NCBI GenBank assembly: GCA_023151115.1
Contig: JAKLJP010000030.1
Span: forward strand, 1-58,754
DNA length: 58,754 nucleotides
Origin: Anaerolineae bacterium
GTDB taxonomy: Bacteria; Chloroflexota; Anaerolineae; 4572-78; J111
Reading direction: 5' to 3'
Positions within the stretch are counted from its first letter, which is position 1, and the number at the start of each line of letters is the position of its first letter. The notes under the pieces were generated by a model. It searched no databases. It had not been told where the DNA came from and was given only the letters and a program-made list of their open reading frames with translations. The translations under genes were made by a program, and so were the position numbers. Of the stretch, positions 1 to 7,500 are shown in pieces.

Positions 1-56
1 TTGAACTCTTCCAGAACGGTCTGAACCTTGATAACCTCCTTAATTATGTCGGCGTC

Positions 57-341
57 CTATAGAACTGAACAACCCTGATTGCTCAGGCTGTTGGGGTTAT
101 CGGGAGTGTGCCGATAAACGGTGACGGTGTAGCCATCATACTTATTCAAGCCATCCTGCGTGCCGAACCACATGAAGCCCTGGCTATCTTGTATGATAAA
201 CATCACGGCTGAATTGGATAGACCATCTTCAACGGTGAGATATTCAAAGCGGAGCGGTTCATTGGCCTGGGCCGGCGAGGGCGCGGGAGAAATGAGCATC
301 AGCCCTAGAAGTAACCCCACGATCGTTAGTAATACCCTCAT
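57..341 (-). pseudogene. Truncated two-component sensor propeller protein (N-terminal fragment)
   Basis: 94 codons encode a signal peptide (residues 1-26, ending near PAPSPAQA) and then the first repeat of a two-component regulator propeller (reg_prop), with YLTVEDGLSNSAV and MWFGTQDGLNKYDG. Full-length relatives are normally about 1000 residues, with up to fourteen such repeats followed by Y_Y_Y and kinase domains. Here the reading frame diverges right after NPNSLSN and stops at TAG (57-59). Beyond the stop, the same frame stays open to the window edge but does not look like a propeller. The ATG overlaps the stop of the response regulator as ATGA (338-341), so the two are translationally coupled. 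It is probably a remnant broken at about position 60. A frameshift with the rest of the gene outside the window is the alternative. Confidence 0.6.
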
Positions 342-958
342 GGCGCTTCCCCTACAGCCTCATAAAAATCGGGGTATAATTTTTTGAGACAATCGGGGCA
401 AATACCGTGACTAAAATCGGCCTCGGAATGGCATTGGATATAGGCTTCGATCTGAGTCCAGTAACCTTGATCATCACGAATTTTCTTGCAATTGGCGCAG
501 ATAGGCAGCAGGCCGCGCAGCACTTTTATGTTAGCCAAAGCCTCCTCCAGTTGCCGGTTTTTCTCTTCCAGGCTTTGCTGCAACTGGCGCAGGGTCAGGT
601 GGGTGCAAATGCGGGCTAACACCTCCTCCACCCGAAAGGGCTTGGTAATGTAATCTACCCCACCGACGGCAAAGGCGCTGACGATATCAAACGTCTCGTC
701 GAGGGCGCTGATAAAAAGCACCGGGGTATCTCTGGTATTTTCATCGGCTTTTAACCGGCCGCAGACTTGATAACCATCCATGCCGGGCATCAAAACATCC
801 AGCAGGATAAGATCGGGTTTAAGCTGGGGCATAACGGCGAGGGCGGAAGGGCCGTCGGTAAAAACTAAAACACGGAAGTCGGCTGTTTCCAGGGCGTCGA
901 ACAACGCTTTCAGGTTAGCCAGAGTATCATCCACAATCACAATGGTTTCGCCGGCCAT
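338..958 (-). CDS. Response regulator, receiver domain with C-terminal CxxC zinc-binding-like tail
   Basis: 206 residues. The receiver domain (residues 5-122) has acidic pair D10-D11, phospho-acceptor D54 in LILLDVLMPGMDG and the lysine in DYITKPF. A short coiled coil (125-148) leads into a C-terminal module with CANCKKIRDDQGYW, then a histidine (CHSEADFSHGICPDC) and KLYPDFY. This tail, with paired CxxC motifs, is a known appendage of bacterial receiver and kinase proteins; zinc binding is inferred. There is no DNA-binding domain, so output is probably by protein contact. GGAG lies about 7 nt upstream of the ATG. The gene precedes and overlaps the broken propeller sensor, so it may have been orphaned when that gene was truncated. 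Confidence 0.9.
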   Translation of the reverse strand: MAGETIVIVDDTLANLKALFDALETADFRVLVFTDGPSALAVMPQLKPDLILLDVLMPGMDGYQVCGRLKADENTRDTPVLFISALDETFDIVSAFAVGGVDYITKPFRVEEVLARICTHLTLRQLQQSLEEKNRQLEEALANIKVLRGLLPICANCKKIRDDQGYWTQIEAYIQCHSEADFSHGICPDCLKKLYPDFYEAVGEAP

Positions 959-1037
959 GAGTCATTCTCCGGGGGATTAGTTTGCCGGTTGAGCGAGGTT
1001 TAAAAATTGTAGCTCGATCAGGTTCGACAGGATTTTC

Positions 1038-1095
1038 TCACGCCAAGACGCGAAGACGTCAAGTTTTTATAAATTTCTTTGCGACTTTGCGTGTC
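1038..1095. repeat. Imperfect palindrome, 'cgccaagacgc' family
   Basis: The left arm contains CACGCCAAGACGCGAAG and the right arm CTTTGCGACTTTGCGTG, separated by an AT-rich loop. It sits between the response regulator promoter side and the GIY-YIG 3' end. Confidence 0.6.
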
Positions 1096-1143
1096 CTATT
1101 TCCCGTTAAAGTCAGGAGAGCCAAAAATATCTTTATAACTATT

Positions 1144-1407
1144 TTAACCCCGTTTTGCGGAAATGGAATATTCAATTAGCTTAAATTTTCCGGCGCGTGA
1201 CAGACGCTTAATCTCCATTTCTCTCTTCTGGGCGGTGGGACGATCTGGCGCTTCTTCCAGGTAAACCAGCCGAACAGGGCCGTGCTGCCGGGTGTAACGC
1301 GCTCCGCGCCCGGCATTGTGGGCCTTCAACCGCCGCTCGATATCGGTGGTCCAGCCGGTATAGAGAGTCCCATCGGCGCACTCGACAATGTAGACAAAGA
1401 CCGCCAT
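1144..1407 (-). CDS. GIY-YIG nuclease family protein (UPF0213/YhbQ-like)
   Basis: 87 residues, the normal length of stand-alone GIY-YIG proteins of the UPF0213 group. The signature is split as expected: VYIVECADG (residues 5-13), then LYTGWTTDIERRLKAHN with the conserved Tyr, Gly and Arg. ARYTRQHGPVRLVYLEE and the KREMEIKRLSRAGKFKLI tail follow, including the conserved Glu. The family contains small endonuclease-fold proteins implicated in DNA transactions; the substrate here is unknown. It is transcribed with the downstream-oriented minus-strand cluster. No strong Shine-Dalgarno is visible before the ATG. Confidence 0.9.
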   Translation of the reverse strand: MAVFVYIVECADGTLYTGWTTDIERRLKAHNAGRGARYTRQHGPVRLVYLEEAPDRPTAQKREMEIKRLSRAGKFKLIEYSISAKRG

Positions 1408-1449
1408 AGTGTGTGCAGGGGAGCAAGGGTGAAAAAAACCTTTGCTTCC

Positions 1450-1851
1450 CTATCCCTCAATTTTTCTTCCCGCCATTAACCATGGGGAAGGGTTGCTAAT
1501 CATATTCACCAGCTTACCCAGGATATGATCGTAAGTGCGATAAAGCTCACGTCCTATATCGGTGTCCAGGTAGTTGCATTTAACAGCAAATTCAAGCCAG
1601 GTCTGAGTTTCGGCAGCTTCGGCTTCCGCGTCATTTAACTTGAGCAAAAATGCCCCTTCGTAGCGACGCTTGCGCCAAGCTTCCGTTAAGTTAGCGCATA
1701 CAGAGCGCGATGAGCGGCGAATTTGGTCTATCAATGAATACCGCTCCTCTACGGGAAAATTTTTAGTCAACTCAAAAATTTGCATCGCTGCCGCAAACGC
1801 CAATTGATATACCTCCAAATCCCTATGACTCTGGATAGGCGTGCGATTCAT
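1450..1851 (-). CDS. Four-helix bundle protein (23S rRNA IVP / S23 family)
   Basis: 133 residues from the ATG at 1851, which follows a GGGGAG stretch about 11 nt upstream. It shows the hallmarks of the four-helix-bundle family first seen in 23S rRNA intervening sequences: HRDLEVYQLAF near the N-terminus, then FPVEERYSLIDQIRRSSRSVCANLTEAW, and an Asp/Glu-rich helix (AEAEAAETQTWLEFAVKC). The biochemical role is unknown. A longer reading to 1914 would run through the tyrA 3' end and is less likely. The start lies 1 nt beyond the tyrA stop, so it is an operon partner. Confidence 0.88.
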   Translation of the reverse strand: MNRTPIQSHRDLEVYQLAFAAAMQIFELTKNFPVEERYSLIDQIRRSSRSVCANLTEAWRKRRYEGAFLLKLNDAEAEAAETQTWLEFAVKCNYLDTDIGRELYRTYDHILGKLVNMISNPSPWLMAGRKIEG

Positions 1852-1852
1852 G

Positions 1853-1912
1853 CTATTTTCTTCTCCCCTGCTCCTCCGCTCCCCTGCTCCCCTGCTTCTT
1901 TGCTCCGCCGCC
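1853..1912. repeat. GGGGAGC/GGAGGAGC low-complexity word repeat forming the tyrA 3' end
   Basis: On the minus strand, iterated GGGGAGCAGGGGAGCGGAGG words encode the SRGAEEQG tail of TyrA and also supply the purine-rich tract ahead of the next start at 1851. The same vocabulary forms the insertion at 12287-12361. Confidence 0.7.
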
Positions 1913-2860
1913 AAAGCCGATGAGTTGGCGCATCAAGCCGGGGCGCTCAATCGTGGGAGTAGCCAGCTCCGGGTCGTCAAAATGGCCCTGCTGGTAGTCT
2001 ACTTGCCAGTTGTGGCGCTCGACGATGGCCTGATCTAGCTTTTGGAGCAGAGACTCGTGCGACCCTTCATCTGCGCTGAGCAGCGCCCGTAGTTCCTGCA
2101 ATTGGGCCAGATAGCGGTCAAGCCAATGGAGCAGCGTGCTGCGTTGGGCCAGCAGGGCCGCTTGCAACGAGTCAGGGTCGCCGCTGGCCCCGCTGGAGGT
2201 TTGGTCAAACAGACTCCCGGCCAGCTTGCGCATTTCGCGCCAGGCCGGCTGGCCGGCAACGGTCTGCAACAAGGCAATCCCCAGGACGCTGGGCAGAGTT
2301 TCAACTGCCGCCACCAGGCCGTCATGCTCCGCCGCATCTAAAAAGAAGGGTTTGGCCCCCAGCATACCGATGATGCTGACCATCAATTGAACCGCCGTTT
2401 CTTCGGCATTAGGGGCCGGGGTGAGGCAGTACAACCGATCGCGGAACAAGACTGCGGAAGTATGACTCTGGTCGGAACCTGCCGGCTGTACTAGCGGATC
2501 GCCACCAACAAAATGAGCATGAGGAGGCAGCAGTTCGGTGGCCCAGGCCAGCACCGGGGCTTTACTGCGGGCCGTATCGCTGATGACCACGCCGGGTTTG
2601 AGATAGGGGGCGATAGCCGCCAGGGTGGGCCGGATGCCGCTCAACGGCACAGCCAGGATTATCAAATCGGCCGGCTCGCAGGCATTGACCAGATTCCACT
2701 CGGCTTTATCAAAGGCGCCCAGTTTGAGAGCAGCTTTGGCTCGGTCCAACTCCTTATCGTGCCCCAGCAGCCGGGGCGGGTCTTTCTCCTGCTTTAAGGC
2801 CAGGCCCAACGAAGTACCGATAACGCCTGTGCCGACAATGGTGATGGTGAAGTTACTCAT
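1853..2860 (-). CDS. tyrA: Prephenate/arogenate dehydrogenase (TyrA)
   Basis: 335 residues. The N-terminal Rossmann fold has GTGVIG (residues 10-15) for NAD(P). ADLIILAVPLSG, the catalytic-region pattern FVGGDPLVQPAGSDQ and the all-helical C-terminal domain (AAEHDGLVAAVETLPSVL) match prephenate/arogenate dehydrogenases of tyrosine synthesis. The family usually has GxHPMAG where this protein has GGDPLVQ, so substrate preference cannot be told. The last 15-16 codons (KKQGSRGAEEQGRRK) come from a GGGGAGC-word repeat rather than from the enzyme fold, so the natural C-terminus has been extended or replaced. No other aromatic biosynthesis gene is in the window. Confidence 0.85.
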   Translation of the reverse strand: MSNFTITIVGTGVIGTSLGLALKQEKDPPRLLGHDKELDRAKAALKLGAFDKAEWNLVNACEPADLIILAVPLSGIRPTLAAIAPYLKPGVVISDTARSKAPVLAWATELLPPHAHFVGGDPLVQPAGSDQSHTSAVLFRDRLYCLTPAPNAEETAVQLMVSIIGMLGAKPFFLDAAEHDGLVAAVETLPSVLGIALLQTVAGQPAWREMRKLAGSLFDQTSSGASGDPDSLQAALLAQRSTLLHWLDRYLAQLQELRALLSADEGSHESLLQKLDQAIVERHNWQVDYQQGHFDDPELATPTIERPGLMRQLIGFGGGAKKQGSRGAEEQGRRK

Positions 2861-2868
2861 AAATACCT

Positions 2869-2926
2869 CGGAGTAGGGAGTAAGGAAATAAACCCCTTAC
2901 TACCTACTACTACTACCTAATCCCTT
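2869..2926. repeat. Palindrome of GTAGGGAGTAAG / CCTTACTACCTACTA words
   Basis: GGAGTAGGGAGTAAGG on the left is complementary to CCTTACTACCTACTACT on the right, with a short AT-rich loop. It fills the space between the HD-domain gene and tyrA and overlaps the tyrA leader. Confidence 0.6.
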
Positions 2927-3557
2927 AATTCAGATTATCTGCCCACTGCAATGCCGCCAATAATTTTTCTTCTTCGCTGGCGGGTTGGCCGGTGAGTGTT
3001 TCCTGGTGCCGGGCGATGAGTTTGACGGCCAACGGCTCGCAGCCGGTTTCTGCGGCCCAGGCCGCGCCGATGGCCGGATGGTGGGCGTGGATGATAAAAG
3101 GATGAAGGATGAAGGATGAAGGATGAAGGGTGAAGGATGATTCGCCATTCGCCATTCGCCATTCGCCATTCGCTGCGTTTCGCGGCTGATTTGCTGATTT
3201 GCTGATTCGCTCTAGCAGCCCTGGCCAGAAAGCCTTGAGCAGCACAATGGCTACCCGGTATGGAATGGGCTGGCCCAAACTCTTGGCAACGTCGTGTAGC
3301 AGCCCGGCTTGCAGGAGGGCCGGCTGCTGATAACCGGCCTGCTGCAAGGTACGCCCTACTGCCAGGGCGTGGCGCTGGTCGTTGGGCGACATGCGGGCGA
3401 ATAACCGGCGCTGGGCGGGAGTGGTCAAAATGGTGTTGACTAGCAATCTATCCGTATGGCTCAGCCCACCCCCGGCCCAGCCGGGCAGACTGGCTTTGAG
3501 GGCGGCAAAAAATTGAAAGGCGCGGTAGAGCGCCGGCTGCTTGATGGGATGTCTCAC
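2925..3557 (-). CDS. HD-domain hydrolase with an in-frame repeat insertion
   Basis: 210 residues, GTG start overlapping the stop of the upstream peptidase (GTGA, 3554-3557). Metal-binding HD-family signature: H63 (QRHALAVG), H88-D89 in LLQAGLLHDVAKSLG, then HHPAIGAAWAAETG and IARHQETL with later histidines and a terminal DNLN. It is probably a phosphohydrolase; the substrate is unknown. Residues about 117-153 (NGEWRMANGE, HPSSFILHP) are encoded by a tandem-word palindrome (3097-3211) lying between two conserved HD helices. This looks like a repeat that entered without breaking the frame. Whether the enzyme still folds is not known. Confidence 0.75.
   Translation of the reverse strand: MRHPIKQPALYRAFQFFAALKASLPGWAGGGLSHTDRLLVNTILTTPAQRRLFARMSPNDQRHALAVGRTLQQAGYQQPALLQAGLLHDVAKSLGQPIPYRVAIVLLKAFWPGLLERISKSANQPRNAANGEWRMANGESSFTLHPSSFILHPFIIHAHHPAIGAAWAAETGCEPLAVKLIARHQETLTGQPASEEEKLLAALQWADNLN
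3097..3211. repeat. In-frame tandem-word element (GGATGAA x4, ATTCGCC x4, GATTTGCT x3)
   Basis: Three consecutive blocks of short iterated words lie inside the HD gene: GGATGAAGGATGAAGG, then TTCGCCATTCGCCATTCGCC, then GATTTGCTGATTTGCTGATT. It is low complexity and is read through by the gene. Confidence 0.8.
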
Positions 3558-4312
3558 AAACTAAACAACAAACGGGTGATGGCAATGGCCGGCTCAAAAA
3601 TAATCCGGCTCATAATGCGGCCGGCTAAAAAAAAGAGCAGCATAAAAATTAAAAAACTGTAGGGCTGGATGCGCTCCAGTTGATAGGCCAACGAATAAGG
3701 CAGCAGACCCTTTAGGATAGCAAAGCCATCCAACGGGGGTACCGGTACCAGATTAAATATGAACAGGGCAATATTGATAAACGCAAACTGAGATAAAATG
3801 TTGAAGGCGTTATTCTCCAGCGCAGGAAATCCCCCGATAAAAGGCAGCAGGGCGTACCACAGCAGGGCCACTACTCCGGCCAGGATCAGGTTGGCAATGG
3901 GGCCGGCAGCGGCCACCAGCATATGGCCGGTGCGCGGGTTAGGCCGCAGGGCGCTGGGGTTGATCGGTACATAAGCCCAGCCCAATCCGACCACAATCAT
4001 CAAAATGGAACCGAGAAAGTTCAATTGGGCCAACGGGTTGAGGGTGAGCCGGCCGCTCCGCCGAGGCGTAGAATCGCCCAGCCGGTCGGCGACCACCGCG
4101 TGGGCCAACTCATGAATGGGGAAGGCGATGAGCAAAATCAAAAGGCGCGGCCCAATTCTGCTGATCGTCGGATTGGATTGAACGGACAGAAAAATAGCCA
4201 GGATAAGTCCGGCGAAAAAGATCAAGTAGGCCGTAGGCGGCTGGGTGAGCGGGCGCAGGCGGTCTAACCAATTATTTGAACGGGGCGGCTCATAGTAATA
4301 TTGTGGGCGCAT
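3554..4312 (-). CDS. Site-2 protease family (M50) membrane metallopeptidase
   Basis: About 252 residues from the ATG at 4312, which has GAGG 5-6 nt upstream; a TTG seven codons earlier (4333) is possible. It has several membrane segments, the zinc motif HELAH and the second metal region NLVPVPPLDG that supplies the Asp ligand. This is the compact, PDZ-less M50 architecture of the SpoIVFB/Rip-like group. Such proteases cut transmembrane segments within the bilayer; the substrate is unknown. It is coupled to the HD gene by a 4-nt overlap, so the two are probably co-expressed. Confidence 0.9.
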   Translation of the reverse strand: MRPQYYYEPPRSNNWLDRLRPLTQPPTAYLIFFAGLILAIFLSVQSNPTISRIGPRLLILLIAFPIHELAHAVVADRLGDSTPRRSGRLTLNPLAQLNFLGSILMIVVGLGWAYVPINPSALRPNPRTGHMLVAAAGPIANLILAGVVALLWYALLPFIGGFPALENNAFNILSQFAFINIALFIFNLVPVPPLDGFAILKGLLPYSLAYQLERIQPYSFLIFMLLFFLAGRIMSRIIFEPAIAITRLLFSL

Positions 4313-4403
4313 TGGGCCTCGCTTCTTTCTCAAAGGGTGCGGTGATTATAACACGCGCCAGGCCGATGGCGAAATCAGAATAATCGTTGGAGGTGAAGAA
4401 TAG

Positions 4404-4437
4404 AAAAGGGTCGCTCATTGAGAGCGACCCTTTTTTA
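4404..4437. terminator. Bidirectional intrinsic terminator
   Basis: Perfect 9-bp stem GGGTCGCTC (4408-4416) / GAGCGACCC (4422-4430), flanked by AAAA and TTTTTT, so it can act on either strand. It ends the minus-strand nuclease gene, whose stop is at 4502. Confidence 0.85.
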
Positions 4438-4501
4438 TTGTGCGAACCTGTCCCCATGCTGCACATTACGTTTTAGGTAGGAACGAGGTTTGCAGGTGGT
4501 T

Positions 4502-7500
4502 TTATCCGCCAGATGTGTCAGATGAGCCGGTTGGTGATGGTTCAGGAGTTGCGGTATCCGTTGGCGTCGGTTCAGGAGTTGCGGTATCCGTCGGCGTCGG
4601 TTCGGGGGGAGTGGCATCGGTGGCGGTTGGCTCTGGGGTGGCAGTATCCGTCGGCGTTGGTTCGGGTGTAGTGGTATCCGTAGCTGCGGGTTCAGCAGTG
4701 GGGGTCTCGGTCCCACCGGGAGGCTCCGCACTGGCGGTTGGCTCGACGGCGGGCGGCTGGACGAGCAGGGTGTTTTGGACTGAGCCGGTGGTGATGCGGC
4801 CTTCGCCGCCTTCGGGGTAGTCGGCAGCGGTGATTAAGCTACCTAGCGCATTCACGATGTAGTTAAGGAGCGCCTGCTGATAAGTGACGCCAACCGTAGT
4901 GAACGATGCACCACGGAACGGATACTGGTCGCCGCCGCGAGCGGAGAAGTCGTTGGTGGAGATGTTGACTGAAGGCGCGCCGGGTACAATCTCGCCATTT
5001 TGGACAATGTACGTGCCATCGTCCAGCCGGATTTCTATTACGCGGTTGCCAGGGGTTAAAACCGTACCCGCATTATCAACCACCTGGGCTGTACCGGCCG
5101 GATCGTAAACCAGGGTGAAACCGGAAATTTGGGCAAAGCGGCCGTCGGCGTTGGGGATACCTGAGACGGCGTTTTCCATGATTTCCTTAAACTGGGCCGG
5201 CGGGATGTCGGGCACAATCGAGACAAAATTGGAGAAAGCCGCAATCTGGAAGGTGTTGAGTTCGGAAATGGGGCCGGCCGGGATCAGGTTGTTGTTGCGG
5301 ATGCCGCCGCCGTTTTGCAAAGCCACATCGGCCGGTTCAACGCCAAAGTCGGCGGCCAATTCATTGGCCTGCCAGCGCAGCGCGTCGGCCATGAGGTTGC
5401 CCAGGTTGGTTTCGGCGGTGCGCACCCCGGGCGGGGTGGGGCCGCGCCGGCCTTCCAAAGCGACTTCGGAGGTGGCGATAATGTTATTGGCCAGACCGTT
5501 AACAAAAGCTTGGACCGGCTCAACCACTTGCGCTTGCACATCAGGGTTGGCGGCCACGGCATCGGGGTTGCTGCCGCCGGCCACACGAACCGGGCCGCTG
5601 GTGGGATCAACCGAGATTACCTGCCCGGCTTTGTCAAAGGTGACCACCAGGCGACCCACATATTTGTAGTCGCCGGCCGTTGTGACTACCGGAATCTTCA
5701 CCCCATCGGCCCCGGTGGCGTAGAGCGGATACGGCAGAGCGGGATTGAGTACGTCGCCGGGCACAAGCAGGTTGCCGGGGTTGGCCAGCAGTTCATCGCC
5801 GCCGCCGGCAATCATCACATCAACGCCGCGCAATTGCGGGGCCAGGGCCAGGTCTTCGTTAACGTTTTGCAGGTGACTGATAACGATAATTTTGTCGACC
5901 TTATGCGCTTGCAGGAAGTCAACCTCGCTCTGGATAGCGGCCGCTACAGCCGGGTCAACCACAACATTGCGCGGGCTAGAAATAGCCGGCAGCAGTGGGG
6001 TGGTCGCGCCGACGATACCAATCAACTCGCCTTTCTGTTTGATGACATGGCTTTTGACGATAACTTTCTGATCCACCAGCGCTTGCAAGTTTGGCTCCTG
6101 GGTAAAGTTGAGGTTGGCGCTGACAAAGTGGGTGCTGAGGTCGAAGCCGGTGATGAAGTTAGCCAGCACGTCGGGGCCAAAGTCAAATTCGTGGTTGCCA
6201 AGGGCCATGGCGTCGTAAGCGACCAGGCGCAGGCCGATGCTATCGTAGAAGGGGACGCCTTTGGTCAGGCTGGCGTTGAACTGTGGGCCGGCCAGGAAGT
6301 TGTCGCCGGACGAGAGCATGATTACGCCGCGTTTGCCGGCGCCTTGCAGGGCTTGTGCCCGCAAGTTATCTACCAACGTTTTGAAGCGAGCGATGCCGCC
6401 AAAATCGGGTTGCCCCGGCGCATTGATTAACTGCGACTCGCCGTCGTTGTTGTGCAGCACAGTGAGGACCAACCCTGGCTGGATTTTCTTGATTTGGAAG
6501 CGCGCTTCGAGCGAGTCGTGGTCTGAAACCTGGAGCGGAGTGGTGGGATCGCTGCGCAGCACGGCCGGGAAGCTGGTGTTGAAATGGAGAATATCCTGCC
6601 CAGCTACCAAATCTTTCAATGCCGGGCTGACCAGCATGTGGTCGAGGACCTGGCTGTTGCCATCGAAGACAAAGGTGAAGCGCTCGGCTTCATGCTCCCG
6701 GTTGACCAGGTTAGTCAGCCGGATTTCGTCGCCGCTGCCCTGGACAATGCCGACCGGATGATCAGACCCTTCGCCCGGTTCGGGGAAGGCGAAGTCGTTC
6801 AGGTCGCCGCCGACCAGGACCCAGGCGTTGGGATTGGCGGCCAACAACTGGTTCACATAGTCGCGCACCACACGGGCCTGGAGTTTGCGCTGTGCTTCAG
6901 TGCTGCGGGTGGGCGGATCATTAACCCCGTACAGCGGATCATCCCCGCCTTTGCTCTTGAAGTGGTTGCCGATGATGGTCAGCGTCGGGTCGTTGACGCC
7001 GCCGGTCACATTGAAGATACCGACCAACGGCTCGCGGCCGGGGCTTTCACTGGTGGGGCCAAAAGCCGCCGAGACGCCGGGTACAATTGTGTCGTTGAGC
7101 TGGAAAGCGTTGACCAGATTAACCCGGTTGTCATCCCACAAAAAGCCTACTTCGATGCCTCTGGCATCGCTGGCGTCAAACGAAGTGGCTTTGTAATTGG
7201 TCCCGGCGGCCGTATTAACCCGGTCGCCCAACTGCTGCAAGATGGCCGTGTTCTCCACTTCCTCGATGATTAGAATATCGGGCAGTTTGAGTTCCACCTG
7301 GATAGCCAGGGCCAGCTTGGCCAGCTTAGTTTCAAGTTGGGCCGGGGTGGGAGTTGAACTGGTATCATCCTTGCCGGGGTCATCTACCAAATCAAACAGG
7401 TTCTCAACATTAAAGGAGGTCACAACCAGATTGCCCGGTTTGCCGGAACGTTTGCTGACCGGCACACTGGGCAGCGGTTTGTTGTCAACCCCGGTCGCCG

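Noticed and set aside
3097..3211. Possible CRISPR array
   Set aside because: Words of 7-8 nt are directly adjacent with no spacers, and they lie in a coding sequence.
5315..6430. 371-residue plus-strand frame inside the secreted nuclease gene
   Set aside because: It lies opposite the metallophosphatase domain, has no ribosome site and no domain.
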